A stretch of DNA of 64,000 nucleotides from Desulfobacter postgatei 2ac9. GTDB taxonomy: Bacteria; Desulfobacterota; Desulfobacteria; Desulfobacterales; Desulfobacteraceae. The stretch is taken from the NCBI RefSeq assembly GCF_000233695.2, contig NZ_CM001488.1, positions 3,188,796 to 3,252,795 on the forward strand, read 5' to 3'. Within the stretch, counting starts at the first letter, position 1, and every line of letters begins with the position of its first letter. Of the stretch, positions 38,165-46,892 are shown one piece after another. A program made the position numbers and the translations under genes. The notes under the pieces were generated by a model, which was not told the origin of the DNA, made no database searches, and worked only from the letters and a program-made list of their open reading frames with translations.

Positions 38165-41100
38165 AGTCCTGTTTATTATTTGTATTTTTTTTAGTCACTG
38201 TTGGCGTGCCGAATCCACCTCCGCCGGGGCTCATGATACGGAAACGCTCGCCGGGTTGCGCGATGATTTCGTTCTTGGCACCCATGCAGATTGAGGTGCC
38301 GTCTTTTCTGATGAACAGGTTCACCCCTTTGCTGCCGGATTCGCCGCCTTCCAGCCCGTAGGGGGCGAAAACCCTGCGTTCGGAAAGGATGGCGACATTG
38401 AGGGGCTTTAAAAATTCCACTTCACGCACTAAACCGTCCCCACCGTTGAACCGCCCCCTGCCGCCGGACCCCCGGCGGATGGAAAATTCCCTGAGAATTA
38501 TGGGATATCGCCGCTCCAGGATCTCCGGATCAGTGATTCGGGTGTTGGTCATGTGGGTGTGAACCCCGGTCTGCCCGTGCCAGGTCGGGCCGGCGCCGGC
38601 CCCGCCGGCTATGGTTTCATAGTAGCCGAAGCGGTCATTGCCGAAGGTAAAATTGTTCATGCAGCCCTGGGAGGCGGCAGCCACGCCGAACGCCTTGAGG
38701 ACCACGTCGGTGATCCGCTGGGAGGTCAGCACGTTACCGCCTACCACCGCGGCTTCCGAAGAGGGATCAAGCAGAGAGCCCTTGGGGATATCAACGGTGA
38801 TGGGGATAAGGCAGCCGTGGTTTAAGGGCAGGTCTTTTTCAATCAGGCATCTGAGGCAGTAAAGGATCGCCGATTTAGTCACGGCTTTGGGAGCATTGCA
38901 GTTTCCCCAGATCTGAGGTCCGGTGCCTTGAAAATCAAATAGTGCGCTGCCGTTCTTGCGGTCTATGGTGAGGGATAGGGCAATGGGGCTGCCGTCATCC
39001 AGATAGTCCATGGCGCGAATCGTGTCCCGTTCGGCCATCCCCTTGGATACGGAAAGCGCACTGAGCCTCTGGCGAACGGCCTCTTCAGCCGCATCCTGAA
39101 CATGTTTCATATAGGCCTGAACCACGTCGAGGCCGTAGAGATCAACCATCTCCAGCACCAGTTCAATCCCTTTCTGGTTGGCGGCAACCTGGGCCTTAAG
39201 ATCGGAGATATTGTCTGCCAGAAGGCGGGTGCCCGAGATGGCCGGACGCCCCGGTGTCGGGGGCAGTTTGCCCGGGGCCAGCAGCAGTTTCGAAATGCCT
39301 TGTTCCTGAAAAATGCCGTTCTCCACCAGCTTGAACGAGGTGATGCAGGCCCCTTCCTCTTCAAGGCGGCGGGAGTTAGGGGGCATGGAGCCGGGAGAGA
39401 TGCCGCCGATGTCGGCGTGATGCCCACGGGCTGCCACCCAGAAAATGACCTGATCGTCCTTGAACACGGGGGTGATGACCGTAATGTCGGGCAGGTGGCT
39501 GCCCCCTGCAGCCGGATGATTGGAGACCAATACATCCCCGGGCGTAAGACCGCTTCCCTGCATCTGGATCTGCGCCTTTACCGCGTCGCTCATACTCCCC
39601 AGATGGACCGGCAGATGGGGCGCGTTGGCCACCAGTTCACCATCGGGCCCGAACAGGGCGCAGGAAAAATCGAGGCGCTCCTTGATATTCGTAGAGATGG
39701 CGGTTTTTTGAAGCATCCGGCCCATTTGTTCGGCAATGGACATGAATAGATTGCTGAAAATGGAAAGTTGGACCGGGTCAAGCGTTGTGCCGATTTGCTC
39801 CCGTGTGCCCGAGCCCACCTTGATTTCCACATCCCCGTTTTTTGTAATCTCTGCGGTGCAGTCGGGTTCGATGAGAATGGTGGAAGTATGGTGGATCAGA
39901 ATGGCCGGGCCGGGGATGCAATGGCCGGCGGCAAGTTTTTCCAGATCGTAAATCAAGGTTTTCTGCCGGCCCTCTTCAAAATAGCACTGGGTCATATCCA
40001 GCACCGGCGGTGCCCCCTGGGCCTTTGGGATGCTGATCCGGCGCAGATTCTCAGACTTGCCCCGGGCGCGGATCCGGATATCGTCGATGAGGATTTCCCT
40101 GCCAAAAAGATCGAATCCGAACTCCCTGCGGTAGAGGGTCCTGAAGGCTTTTGTATAGTCATTGTCTTCAGGCCGGCAGATCATAATGGCCGTGTCTGTC
40201 CCATGGTATCGCAGGTTAAGAAACCGGGTGGTGTCAACGGCATCCGGGGAGAATCCCTGATCCTGAAGTTCCCGGCGAGCCGCTTCTTCAAGTTGTTTAA
40301 AAACCGCTTCAGCCTCTTTCAGCGCTTGTGGGCATAAGAGAGCGGAGCAGGGCTGCTGGCGCTCCGTGACCACATCGGCCATGCCCATGCCGTAGGCGGA
40401 CAGAATGCCGGAAAATCGGTGGATAAAAATTTTGGATATTCCCAGGGTCCGGGCAATGGCGCAGGCATGCTGGGGACCGGCGCCCCCAAAGGTGGCCAGA
40501 ATGTGCGCCTTGATATCGAATCCCCGCATCACCGAAATTTCACGGATGGGCCTGACCATCACCTCGTTGGCCACCCGGATAAACCCCAGGGCAGCCTCCT
40601 CCACCGTCATGGGCGGCAGCCCGGCACCGGCGCAGTACCTGTTGATTTCCTCTGTCAGGCCGGCCAGGGCCGTACAGGCCGCTTCCACGTCCAGCGGCTG
40701 ATCTTCGGTGGGGCCGAAAATATGGGGAAAGTGCTTAGGTTGAATACGGCCGAGCACCAGATTGGCGTCCGTGACCGTCAGGTAGCCCTCTTTTCGGTAG
40801 CAGACCGGACCAGGGTGTGCCCCGGCAGATTCGGGACCCACCAGGAACATGCCGTTGTCAAAGAAGAGGCGGCTGCCCCCGCCGGCGGCCACGGTCCTGA
40901 TGTGGAGTTGGGGGGCCTGGATGCGCACTCCGGCGGTTTCCGATTCAAAGACCAGCTCATATTCCCCCCCGAACCGGGAGACATCGGTGGATGTGCCGCC
41001 CATGTCGAAGCCGATGACGGGCTGTTTTTTTTCAGAATCAAAGGTGGTCATGGCATATCCCACCACTCCGCCGGCCGGTCCGGAGAGGATGGCGCGGCTG

Positions 41101-41954
41101 CCGGTGAACCCGTCAGCACCGGCCAGGCCGCCGTCGGACTGCATGAAAAGAAGGCCTGTATGGGTAAGCTTGTCCTTGAACCCGTGTTTAAAGCTGTCAA
41201 GGTAGGTGCGAATATGCGGGTTGAGGTAGGCGTCCACCATGGTGGTGTCTCCCCTGGCCACCAGCTTCACCCGCGGCATGACTTTGGAGGAGAGGGAGAT
41301 CTGGGTGAATCCGATCTCCTGGGCCAGGCGGCCGATGGTTCGTTCATGATCCGGCCAGGCATAGGCGTGCATGAGCACGACGGCAAGAGTGCGGATGCCC
41401 CGATCATAGACAGCCTTAAGATCGGATTTTATGGCCGCTGTATCCAGGGGACGAATCACTGCCAGGCGGTCACCGGTGATCCCCTTCACGATTTTGCCTT
41501 CTACTGCCGAGGCGTCCTCATCCTCCCGCAAGATCCTCAGGCGCTCGTCCGCTTCAATGACCTCCCGGTACAGAATTTCGGGTTTTTTGATCTCCAGGTC
41601 AAAAATCCGGGGACGGTCCTGGTTTCCGATTTGAAGAATATCACCGAATCCCCGGGTCACCACCAGGGCGCTGGGCGCGCCTTTTCGTTCCAGCAGGGCG
41701 TTGGTGGCCACGGTGGTCCCCATGCGAATCCACTCAATCCGGTCGGATTCGAACAGTTCTTTGGGTACGGGCTTGCCGGTCACCTTTTCTATGATGCGCC
41801 GAATTCCTTCCCGGGGTGCGTCAGGATAGTTCCGGGGATCTTCGGATAAAAGCTTGATGACTCTGAACCCGGGTTCTCCGGGCACCTCGGCATAGATATC
41901 CGTGAAGGTGCCGCCGCGGTCGACGGAAAAACGAAATTTGGCGGGGTCGGACAT
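38142..41954 (-). CDS. 5-oxoprolinase / hydantoinase A-B fusion (ATP-dependent)
   Basis: A 1270-residue single-chain enzyme of the OplAH type, hydrolysing 5-oxoproline (or a hydantoin-like ring) with ATP. The HyuA half (1 to about 700) begins FRFSVDRGGTFTDIYAEVPG and has the actin-like ATPase segment IGFDMGGTSTDVSR and SGPAGGVVGYA. The HyuB half (about 730-1260) has LHLPVHLGSM-like (PHLPVHLGSMSDAV), SNHPAAGGSHLPDIT, GGAGAGP and a C-terminal GGGGFG loop. Fusion of both halves is typical of 5-oxoprolinases. The convergent Lrp regulator may or may not be its regulator. Confidence 0.9.
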   Translation of the reverse strand: MSDPAKFRFSVDRGGTFTDIYAEVPGEPGFRVIKLLSEDPRNYPDAPREGIRRIIEKVTGKPVPKELFESDRIEWIRMGTTVATNALLERKGAPSALVVTRGFGDILQIGNQDRPRIFDLEIKKPEILYREVIEADERLRILREDEDASAVEGKIVKGITGDRLAVIRPLDTAAIKSDLKAVYDRGIRTLAVVLMHAYAWPDHERTIGRLAQEIGFTQISLSSKVMPRVKLVARGDTTMVDAYLNPHIRTYLDSFKHGFKDKLTHTGLLFMQSDGGLAGADGFTGSRAILSGPAGGVVGYAMTTFDSEKKQPVIGFDMGGTSTDVSRFGGEYELVFESETAGVRIQAPQLHIRTVAAGGGSRLFFDNGMFLVGPESAGAHPGPVCYRKEGYLTVTDANLVLGRIQPKHFPHIFGPTEDQPLDVEAACTALAGLTEEINRYCAGAGLPPMTVEEAALGFIRVANEVMVRPIREISVMRGFDIKAHILATFGGAGPQHACAIARTLGISKIFIHRFSGILSAYGMGMADVVTERQQPCSALLCPQALKEAEAVFKQLEEAARRELQDQGFSPDAVDTTRFLNLRYHGTDTAIMICRPEDNDYTKAFRTLYRREFGFDLFGREILIDDIRIRARGKSENLRRISIPKAQGAPPVLDMTQCYFEEGRQKTLIYDLEKLAAGHCIPGPAILIHHTSTILIEPDCTAEITKNGDVEIKVGSGTREQIGTTLDPVQLSIFSNLFMSIAEQMGRMLQKTAISTNIKERLDFSCALFGPDGELVANAPHLPVHLGSMSDAVKAQIQMQGSGLTPGDVLVSNHPAAGGSHLPDITVITPVFKDDQVIFWVAARGHHADIGGISPGSMPPNSRRLEEEGACITSFKLVENGIFQEQGISKLLLAPGKLPPTPGRPAISGTRLLADNISDLKAQVAANQKGIELVLEMVDLYGLDVVQAYMKHVQDAAEEAVRQRLSALSVSKGMAERDTIRAMDYLDDGSPIALSLTIDRKNGSALFDFQGTGPQIWGNCNAPKAVTKSAILYCLRCLIEKDLPLNHGCLIPITVDIPKGSLLDPSSEAAVVGGNVLTSQRITDVVLKAFGVAAASQGCMNNFTFGNDRFGYYETIAGGAGAGPTWHGQTGVHTHMTNTRITDPEILERRYPIILREFSIRRGSGGRGRFNGGDGLVREVEFLKPLNVAILSERRVFAPYGLEGGESGSKGVNLFIRKDGTSICMGAKNEIIAQPGERFRIMSPGGGGFGTPTVTKKNTNNKQDFSCDPRL

Positions 41955-41967
41955 GGATACTCCTTTT

Positions 41968-42393
41968 TTATTCTGCGCTTGGACAATCCTCTTCTCCCGT
42001 GATCAGGGGCTTGATATCTAAAATCGGTGTGCCGTCAATCATATCAATGTGTTTGACCCCAATGCGTTCTTGGTCTTTATCTGTCACCTCAACGACACTC
42101 ATGCCGATGGCATTGGGACGGATGGGCGAACAAATGCTGAACACGCCTCTGGAAGAGGAGCGGTGGGGCGGGGTCTGGAACAGGTATCCTGAATTGAATG
42201 CCGGGCTTTTATGAAAATGGAAAAGCACCACAATCTTTTGTCCGATTTCAATATCACGCAAGCCAGGCACAAATTCAGGCTGAATTTCCAATACCCCTTT
42301 TTCCTGTGACACGGACCAGTGCCGGGGCAATTTTGTTGCATTGGTTCTCACAAAACCGATGGGCGTGAAGGAGATGGTTGTGTTGTTTGTCAT
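41968..42393 (-). CDS. trmO: TrmO/TsaA-type tRNA methyltransferase
   Basis: A 141-residue protein of the UPF0066/TsaA beta-barrel family, which N6-methylates t6A37 of tRNA using SAM. SFTPIGFVRTN, FHFHKSPAFN, the GVFSICSPIRPNAIGMS signature and a terminal IDMIDGTPILDIKP are visible. The start at 42393 is chosen for AAGGTG 7 nt upstream; an earlier start at 42426 lies before this RBS. It ends 13 nt before the 5-oxoprolinase start. Confidence 0.88.
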   Translation of the reverse strand: MTNNTTISFTPIGFVRTNATKLPRHWSVSQEKGVLEIQPEFVPGLRDIEIGQKIVVLFHFHKSPAFNSGYLFQTPPHRSSSRGVFSICSPIRPNAIGMSVVEVTDKDQERIGVKHIDMIDGTPILDIKPLITGEEDCPSAE

Positions 42394-42684
42394 TATAAAC
42401 ACCTTTTTGGGTTGAGAAAATGCCAATTTAACACAGTTAATTTATATCGTACACGTTCAATATGTTTGACAAGGTAAAATCGTTCCAAAATCCAAGTGTG
42501 GGTACTGCAACCAGTAACATCACCACAAACGCCAGGGGCTGGATAGGGTTCAATGATTGATCGGCAGGCGAAGTGACGCTATGTTAATGCCGATGCAAAT
42601 GGTACCCGCATTGCGCCGGCATGGAATCCGTCTACCAACAATTACCTGTGATACCGTCTGTCGGAAGGACGCTTTTTCCTGGCG

Positions 42685-43344
42685 TCATTGGAAGCAGAGG
42701 GCGCCAAAGGCACGGGGATGGTGAAAGTCCGGGGCCGGCAGGTCCACCGGCGCCCAGGTCAGCCAGTGGGGGTGGGAGGTGTTGTCCGCACATTTGTAAA
42801 AGTTGGCCCGCCAGGCCTTGCCCGGTTCGGGGTGAGTTACGGCCGTGTACGAGGAAAGCAGGTCAAAGGGGATTTTCGCACTCAGAAACCAGAGTACTGG
42901 ATCCTGGACCTCTGGGTTCACAATCTTGGGCAGGGAGGCGTCCCGAAGGATCCGGGCACAGTCTGATACCGGGATTTCAACGGGATCTTTCCTGGGCAGG
43001 GTCTGGAAGTGAAACAGGATGGTGCCCCCGCAGTTCATCTCAAGGTTGAAGTACCCCTGGTCCGGGTCCGGCCCCGGAGTAAAGAAGAATTCGACGCAGC
43101 TGTCCTGGTATACGCGATCCTGATCGGTCCGGGCCAGGGCCCGGATATACCGGTCCTGAACCCGGAACATCAGGTAAAGGGCCTGGTCGTCATAGGCCAG
43201 CTTGACCCGGGTGTCCGGGAAGTGGCGGGGACGTTCTCCCATATGGCAGGTCAGTTTCTGGCTGGAGACGGCATTCCATGGGGGTTTCTGCCATGATGAG
43301 GCATCCACCCGGAGTCGGTCCTGTCTGGCAACATAGTGCTGCAT
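42685..43344 (-). CDS. CBM9-like (carbohydrate-binding family 9-like) protein
   Basis: A 219-residue beta-sandwich protein of the CBM9-like/DOMON-related type often annotated as carbohydrate-binding family 9-like. VKLAYDDQALYLMFRVQDRYIRA and the DSCVEFFFTPGPDPDQGYFNLEMNCGG segments are typical. There is no signal peptide, so a cytoplasmic site is likely. Its ATG, with AAGGA upstream, lies 94 nt inside the end of the KR-DH synthase ORF, so the two are tightly linked in translation. Its role in lipid synthesis is unknown. Confidence 0.8.
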   Translation of the reverse strand: MQHYVARQDRLRVDASSWQKPPWNAVSSQKLTCHMGERPRHFPDTRVKLAYDDQALYLMFRVQDRYIRALARTDQDRVYQDSCVEFFFTPGPDPDQGYFNLEMNCGGTILFHFQTLPRKDPVEIPVSDCARILRDASLPKIVNPEVQDPVLWFLSAKIPFDLLSSYTAVTHPEPGKAWRANFYKCADNTSHPHWLTWAPVDLPAPDFHHPRAFGALCFQ

Positions 43345-46300
43345 GGCGTTCCTTTGAAAGAGAAACAGAAATTTTTCATTTCATATATGCATATCCCGTC
43401 CACACTTAGGGTCCCGTCAGCCGTTGCCCGGCAACCTGTTTCATCCATGGTGCATGCGCTTATGTGGGCCTGGACAACAATGTTTGAATTCGAGCGGATG
43501 ATCTGTCCCCGGTATGTCCATTCATGTTCATCTGCTTCATCAATGGCAGGGGCAAACTTCTCCGGGGCAAGATCGAATTTTTTGATCATGAAAAATCTGA
43601 TCAGCTGGATGAATGATTCTATGCCTAGCGACCCCGGGCAGACCGGATCCTGATAAAAATGGGCGTGGAAGAACCACTCATCAGGGTCCACTTGTTTTTC
43701 ACCTTGAATCAGCCCCTGGCCGTGCAAGCCTGCTTTGAAATCAAGAAAGGTAATTTTGTCTATCATTCGCAAGGCTTTTGCCGGCATCCCCGTATTGGGA
43801 CCGATATTTTGATCTTCCGGGGTCAAGGGTGCATGATCTTCAAATATTGTTTCAGGCTGTTGGGTATTGTTTTCAAGGGGCAATAGCGCTCGGGGGTCCC
43901 TGATTCCCACCTGTTTGGATAACGCATCAGCCGTAAAAAATCCAAAATTGGTGGTGCCTGTGTAAACAGATTCTCCCTTGTTTTGCACATCCATATCAAA
44001 GTTTTGGATGATCATGCCGCCGGCCTTGGAAACGTCGGTCATTCTGACACGGATTTTTACCAATCCGGAGCTCCGGGTCAGATTTTTGATCCGTTTGGCT
44101 TTTCCCCCAAGGTTTCTGAAATGCAGACGTTCTTCACTGATCAGGGCTGCACCGCCATAGGCCGCAAGCCAGCCACAGGGTTGAAGGGCCACTTCAAGAA
44201 GAATGCAAAAAGGCATGGTATCGCTATGGTTCGCTGCGAAATACCATGCGTCTTTATCAATTTTGTAGGTGGTTTCTATCCACCCGCCGGGTGCGGTCTG
44301 CCAGGCCGGGTGGTCTGCTTTTGTCACCGCGTCCATAAAAAAGTAGGGTGGTCTTGGCAGCCTTGCAATTTCACGCGTTTTGTCAAAAATTTTATAGGGT
44401 TCTCCAAATGCCTCGGATGGATTGCCCTGGGCAAAAGCTAAAATTTTATCCCGGTCAAACAGGGGTCTGGATTTGAATTTATCAAGCAACCCTGGGTCCA
44501 TGATGGCTTCAAATCCCATCATGCTTGCAATAACCGTTTTGTTTTCATCAAGGAATGTAAAATATCCTTTGATTTTATGCTGACCCTGGTGGTTGACTGT
44601 AAAGACTATCCGAACCTTCTGTCCGCTTTGTTTGGGAAAAGCGTCAAAAAGCCGCAAATCGGCAAAGCTTGCAGGCAGGCAGACTTGTCCGCAATTATGG
44701 AAGGTCCATAAAATAGCGGCCTGGAAGGCTGCATCCAAAACCATGGGGTCCATGGTCCATTGTTTTGCATGGGGTGTTTTATACCATTGGCTGATGTCAG
44801 GTGCTGTGGTTGTCATCACCTCAATTGCCTTGGACGACACCCCGCAAATTTCGGTAATGCATTGGAGGGCGCCTTCATGGAAAAGAATGGTTTCATAGGC
44901 CTGCTCCATAGTGATGTTCCAGGGGGTAAGATCCATGTCTGCTGATTTTGATAAAACCGGTGGTTGGGGCAGCTTCTCTGCCAATAACACCTGGGCCCCG
45001 GCATGCTGGATTGTTAATCCGTTTTTACCCAAAGAGGTAATACGAGCGGGTGTAAAGAGCTGATGATCAATGGAGACACATTTTCCAATCTCCACCTGGA
45101 CCTCTGTTTTGTCATTGGCGGGCACAATCCCTTTGAGCAGACGCACCTTTTCCATTCCGGCACATTGCAGACCTGGATTGTTTCTCTCGGCTCCGCAGGC
45201 CAGCAGATCCACCATTAAGGCCAGGGGAACAACCGGTGCATTATCAATTTTATGGTCTTCAATGATACAACTGTCCCGGCTGCTGAAGGTCTGGGACAGA
45301 ACCTTATTCATTGCGCAAGATCGTTCCGGCACGTCCGAAGATATCGTGCCCCCGACAACGACCTCAACGCAGGACCTGTCGGCATTGCCCATTTCCGCGA
45401 CCATCTGTTGTGCGCCGGCCTGGATGGGGATCAGTTCAATCTGACGTTTTTCAAATTCCCGTTTCAGGCTCTCCGTGACCATGCCGCCGTCCCAGGGTCC
45501 CCAATTGATGGCCAAAGCCCTGCAATGGGGATGGGTGATCTGTTTGGCCTGGGCGATTTTATTGAGCACTTCGTTGGCCATGGCGTAGTCGCATTGGCCG
45601 GTATTGCCGAATCTTGCCGCAACCGATGAGAACATCACCAGGTACTTGAGTTTATCTTGATCCACTGATGAAAGAAGCGCAAAAAGCCCGTTGATTTTGG
45701 TGCCAAACACATTTTTAAATTGGTCGGGTGTTTTTTCACAGATCAATTTATCCTCAAGGACACCAGCCCCATGAATCAGTGCGGTCACCGGACCCAACTG
45801 CTCGGTCACCTTCTCCATGGCCGCGTTGACAAGGGCTTGATCCCGGATGTCCACACAGTAGTAGGCAACCTCATTGCCCCATTTTTGTATACGTTCCAGA
45901 TTGGCTTTAATGTCGCGGTTTGAGGCAAAATGGCGATATTCCGCCTCCACCCGGGCAGGTGTTGGCTTTTCTTTTTCAAAGGCATTGGCAAAAATGGCTT
46001 TTTTCATTTGCGCGGGTGTATCCATGCCTTTAAGCCATGCCGGTTCGTCAAAGGGCGGTTCAGATCTGCCGAAAAGGGCTATTTTCGATTGACACTGCCC
46101 GGCAAGGGCAATGGCACACGCTGCGGTAACGCCCCTGGCACCGCCGGAAATTACAACAACATCGGATTTGTCCAGGCAAATTTCCAAAGGTTCCCTGACA
46201 GGTTTTGAGACAAGTTCTGGAATGTAACATTGCTCGCCGTCAAGCCCCATTTCCACGGCCCCCCGGGTCAGCATCAGCCCTGCGGCGGCTTCGGCGTTTT

Positions 46301-46892
46301 CTTTTATGGCTTTTTTATCAAATGGCAGGTCAAGGGCCCGGCAAAGGACCGATTTCCATTCAAGGGCGGCTGTTTTGGCAAGGCCTGCCATGCCACCGTA
46401 AACAGGGCTGATTTGTGTTTTAAAATTTTTAAACCCAAAGCCGCCGCCAAGAAAGCTGATACAGGTCATGAAGCTGCCGCCTGCCTTGGCGCTTGCTGTC
46501 AGGTGGGGGCCGTTTTTTGAGGCCAGGCTGAAAGCCGTCAAAAGAAACTGACTTGCCACAGCATCGTCGCCGGGTTGGCAAAAGGTGTCCGGTATAAGGA
46601 CAAGCCCTGCCGCATCGGGCAGATCCGGAATGTTCTGCGGGGTGGCATCAATAATCCGTGCGGCTATATTAAGTTTTTTAAACGCCTTTTCAAATGCCGT
46701 GGCAATGCCTGCATTATCCCTTGTCAGGTAAATGGTTTTACCGGCAGGTATGTGAATTCTTGACCCATTATAGAAGCGGACCTGATGGGTGGGGAGGGCT
46801 GTAAGTACGACTTCTTGTCTGCCAAGCGCCTTTATTTTTGTTTTTTCAGCCTTTCCCGCCTGGCTTGGGTCACTTATGGGGTCATGCGAAGT
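43251..46892 (-). CDS. PUFA-synthase-like polypeptide: KR, PfaA-type DH, two PfaC-type FabA-like DH domains
   Basis: Continues the synthase encoded by the upstream KS-AT-ACP gene. Order: ketoreductase with VISGGARGVTAACAIAL and catalytic Tyr in YAMAN; a hot-dog dehydratase resembling the PfaA C-terminus (EDHKIDNAPVVPLALM); then a PfaC-like dehydratase pair, first with MPFCILLEVALQPCGWLAAY, second with FHAHFYQDPVCPGSLG. The frame is open back to 46898, next to the A9 run ending the previous gene. The first ATG/GTG/TTG in this frame is a GTG at 46559, inside the KR. The missing 112 codons look like genuine KR N-terminal subdomain, so expression by -1 recoding at the A-run is proposed. No KS-chain-length-factor domain is present. 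Confidence 0.8.
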   Translation of the reverse strand, partial: TSHDPISDPSQAGKAEKTKIKALGRQEVVLTALPTHQVRFYNGSRIHIPAGKTIYLTRDNAGIATAFEKAFKKLNIAARIIDATPQNIPDLPDAAGLVLIPDTFCQPGDDAVASQFLLTAFSLASKNGPHLTASAKAGGSFMTCISFLGGGFGFKNFKTQISPVYGGMAGLAKTAALEWKSVLCRALDLPFDKKAIKENAEAAAGLMLTRGAVEMGLDGEQCYIPELVSKPVREPLEICLDKSDVVVISGGARGVTAACAIALAGQCQSKIALFGRSEPPFDEPAWLKGMDTPAQMKKAIFANAFEKEKPTPARVEAEYRHFASNRDIKANLERIQKWGNEVAYYCVDIRDQALVNAAMEKVTEQLGPVTALIHGAGVLEDKLICEKTPDQFKNVFGTKINGLFALLSSVDQDKLKYLVMFSSVAARFGNTGQCDYAMANEVLNKIAQAKQITHPHCRALAINWGPWDGGMVTESLKREFEKRQIELIPIQAGAQQMVAEMGNADRSCVEVVVGGTISSDVPERSCAMNKVLSQTFSSRDSCIIEDHKIDNAPVVPLALMVDLLACGAERNNPGLQCAGMEKVRLLKGIVPANDKTEVQVEIGKCVSIDHQLFTPARITSLGKNGLTIQHAGAQVLLAEKLPQPPVLSKSADMDLTPWNITMEQAYETILFHEGALQCITEICGVSSKAIEVMTTTAPDISQWYKTPHAKQWTMDPMVLDAAFQAAILWTFHNCGQVCLPASFADLRLFDAFPKQSGQKVRIVFTVNHQGQHKIKGYFTFLDENKTVIASMMGFEAIMDPGLLDKFKSRPLFDRDKILAFAQGNPSEAFGEPYKIFDKTREIARLPRPPYFFMDAVTKADHPAWQTAPGGWIETTYKIDKDAWYFAANHSDTMPFCILLEVALQPCGWLAAYGGAALISEERLHFRNLGGKAKRIKNLTRSSGLVKIRVRMTDVSKAGGMIIQNFDMDVQNKGESVYTGTTNFGFFTADALSKQVGIRDPRALLPLENNTQQPETIFEDHAPLTPEDQNIGPNTGMPAKALRMIDKITFLDFKAGLHGQGLIQGEKQVDPDEWFFHAHFYQDPVCPGSLGIESFIQLIRFFMIKKFDLAPEKFAPAIDEADEHEWTYRGQIIRSNSNIVVQAHISACTMDETGCRATADGTLSVDGICIYEMKNFCFSFKGTPCSTMLPDRTDSGWMPHHGRNPHGMPSPARN

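Noticed and set aside
40419..41849. 476-residue ORF on the plus strand
   Set aside because: Antisense shadow of the well-supported 5-oxoprolinase gene; the translation is Gly/His-rich with no family features.
46559..46559. GTG at 46559 as the true start of the KR-DH protein
   Set aside because: It lies inside the KR domain, with about 112 plausible in-frame codons upstream and no RBS; initiation here would truncate the domain.
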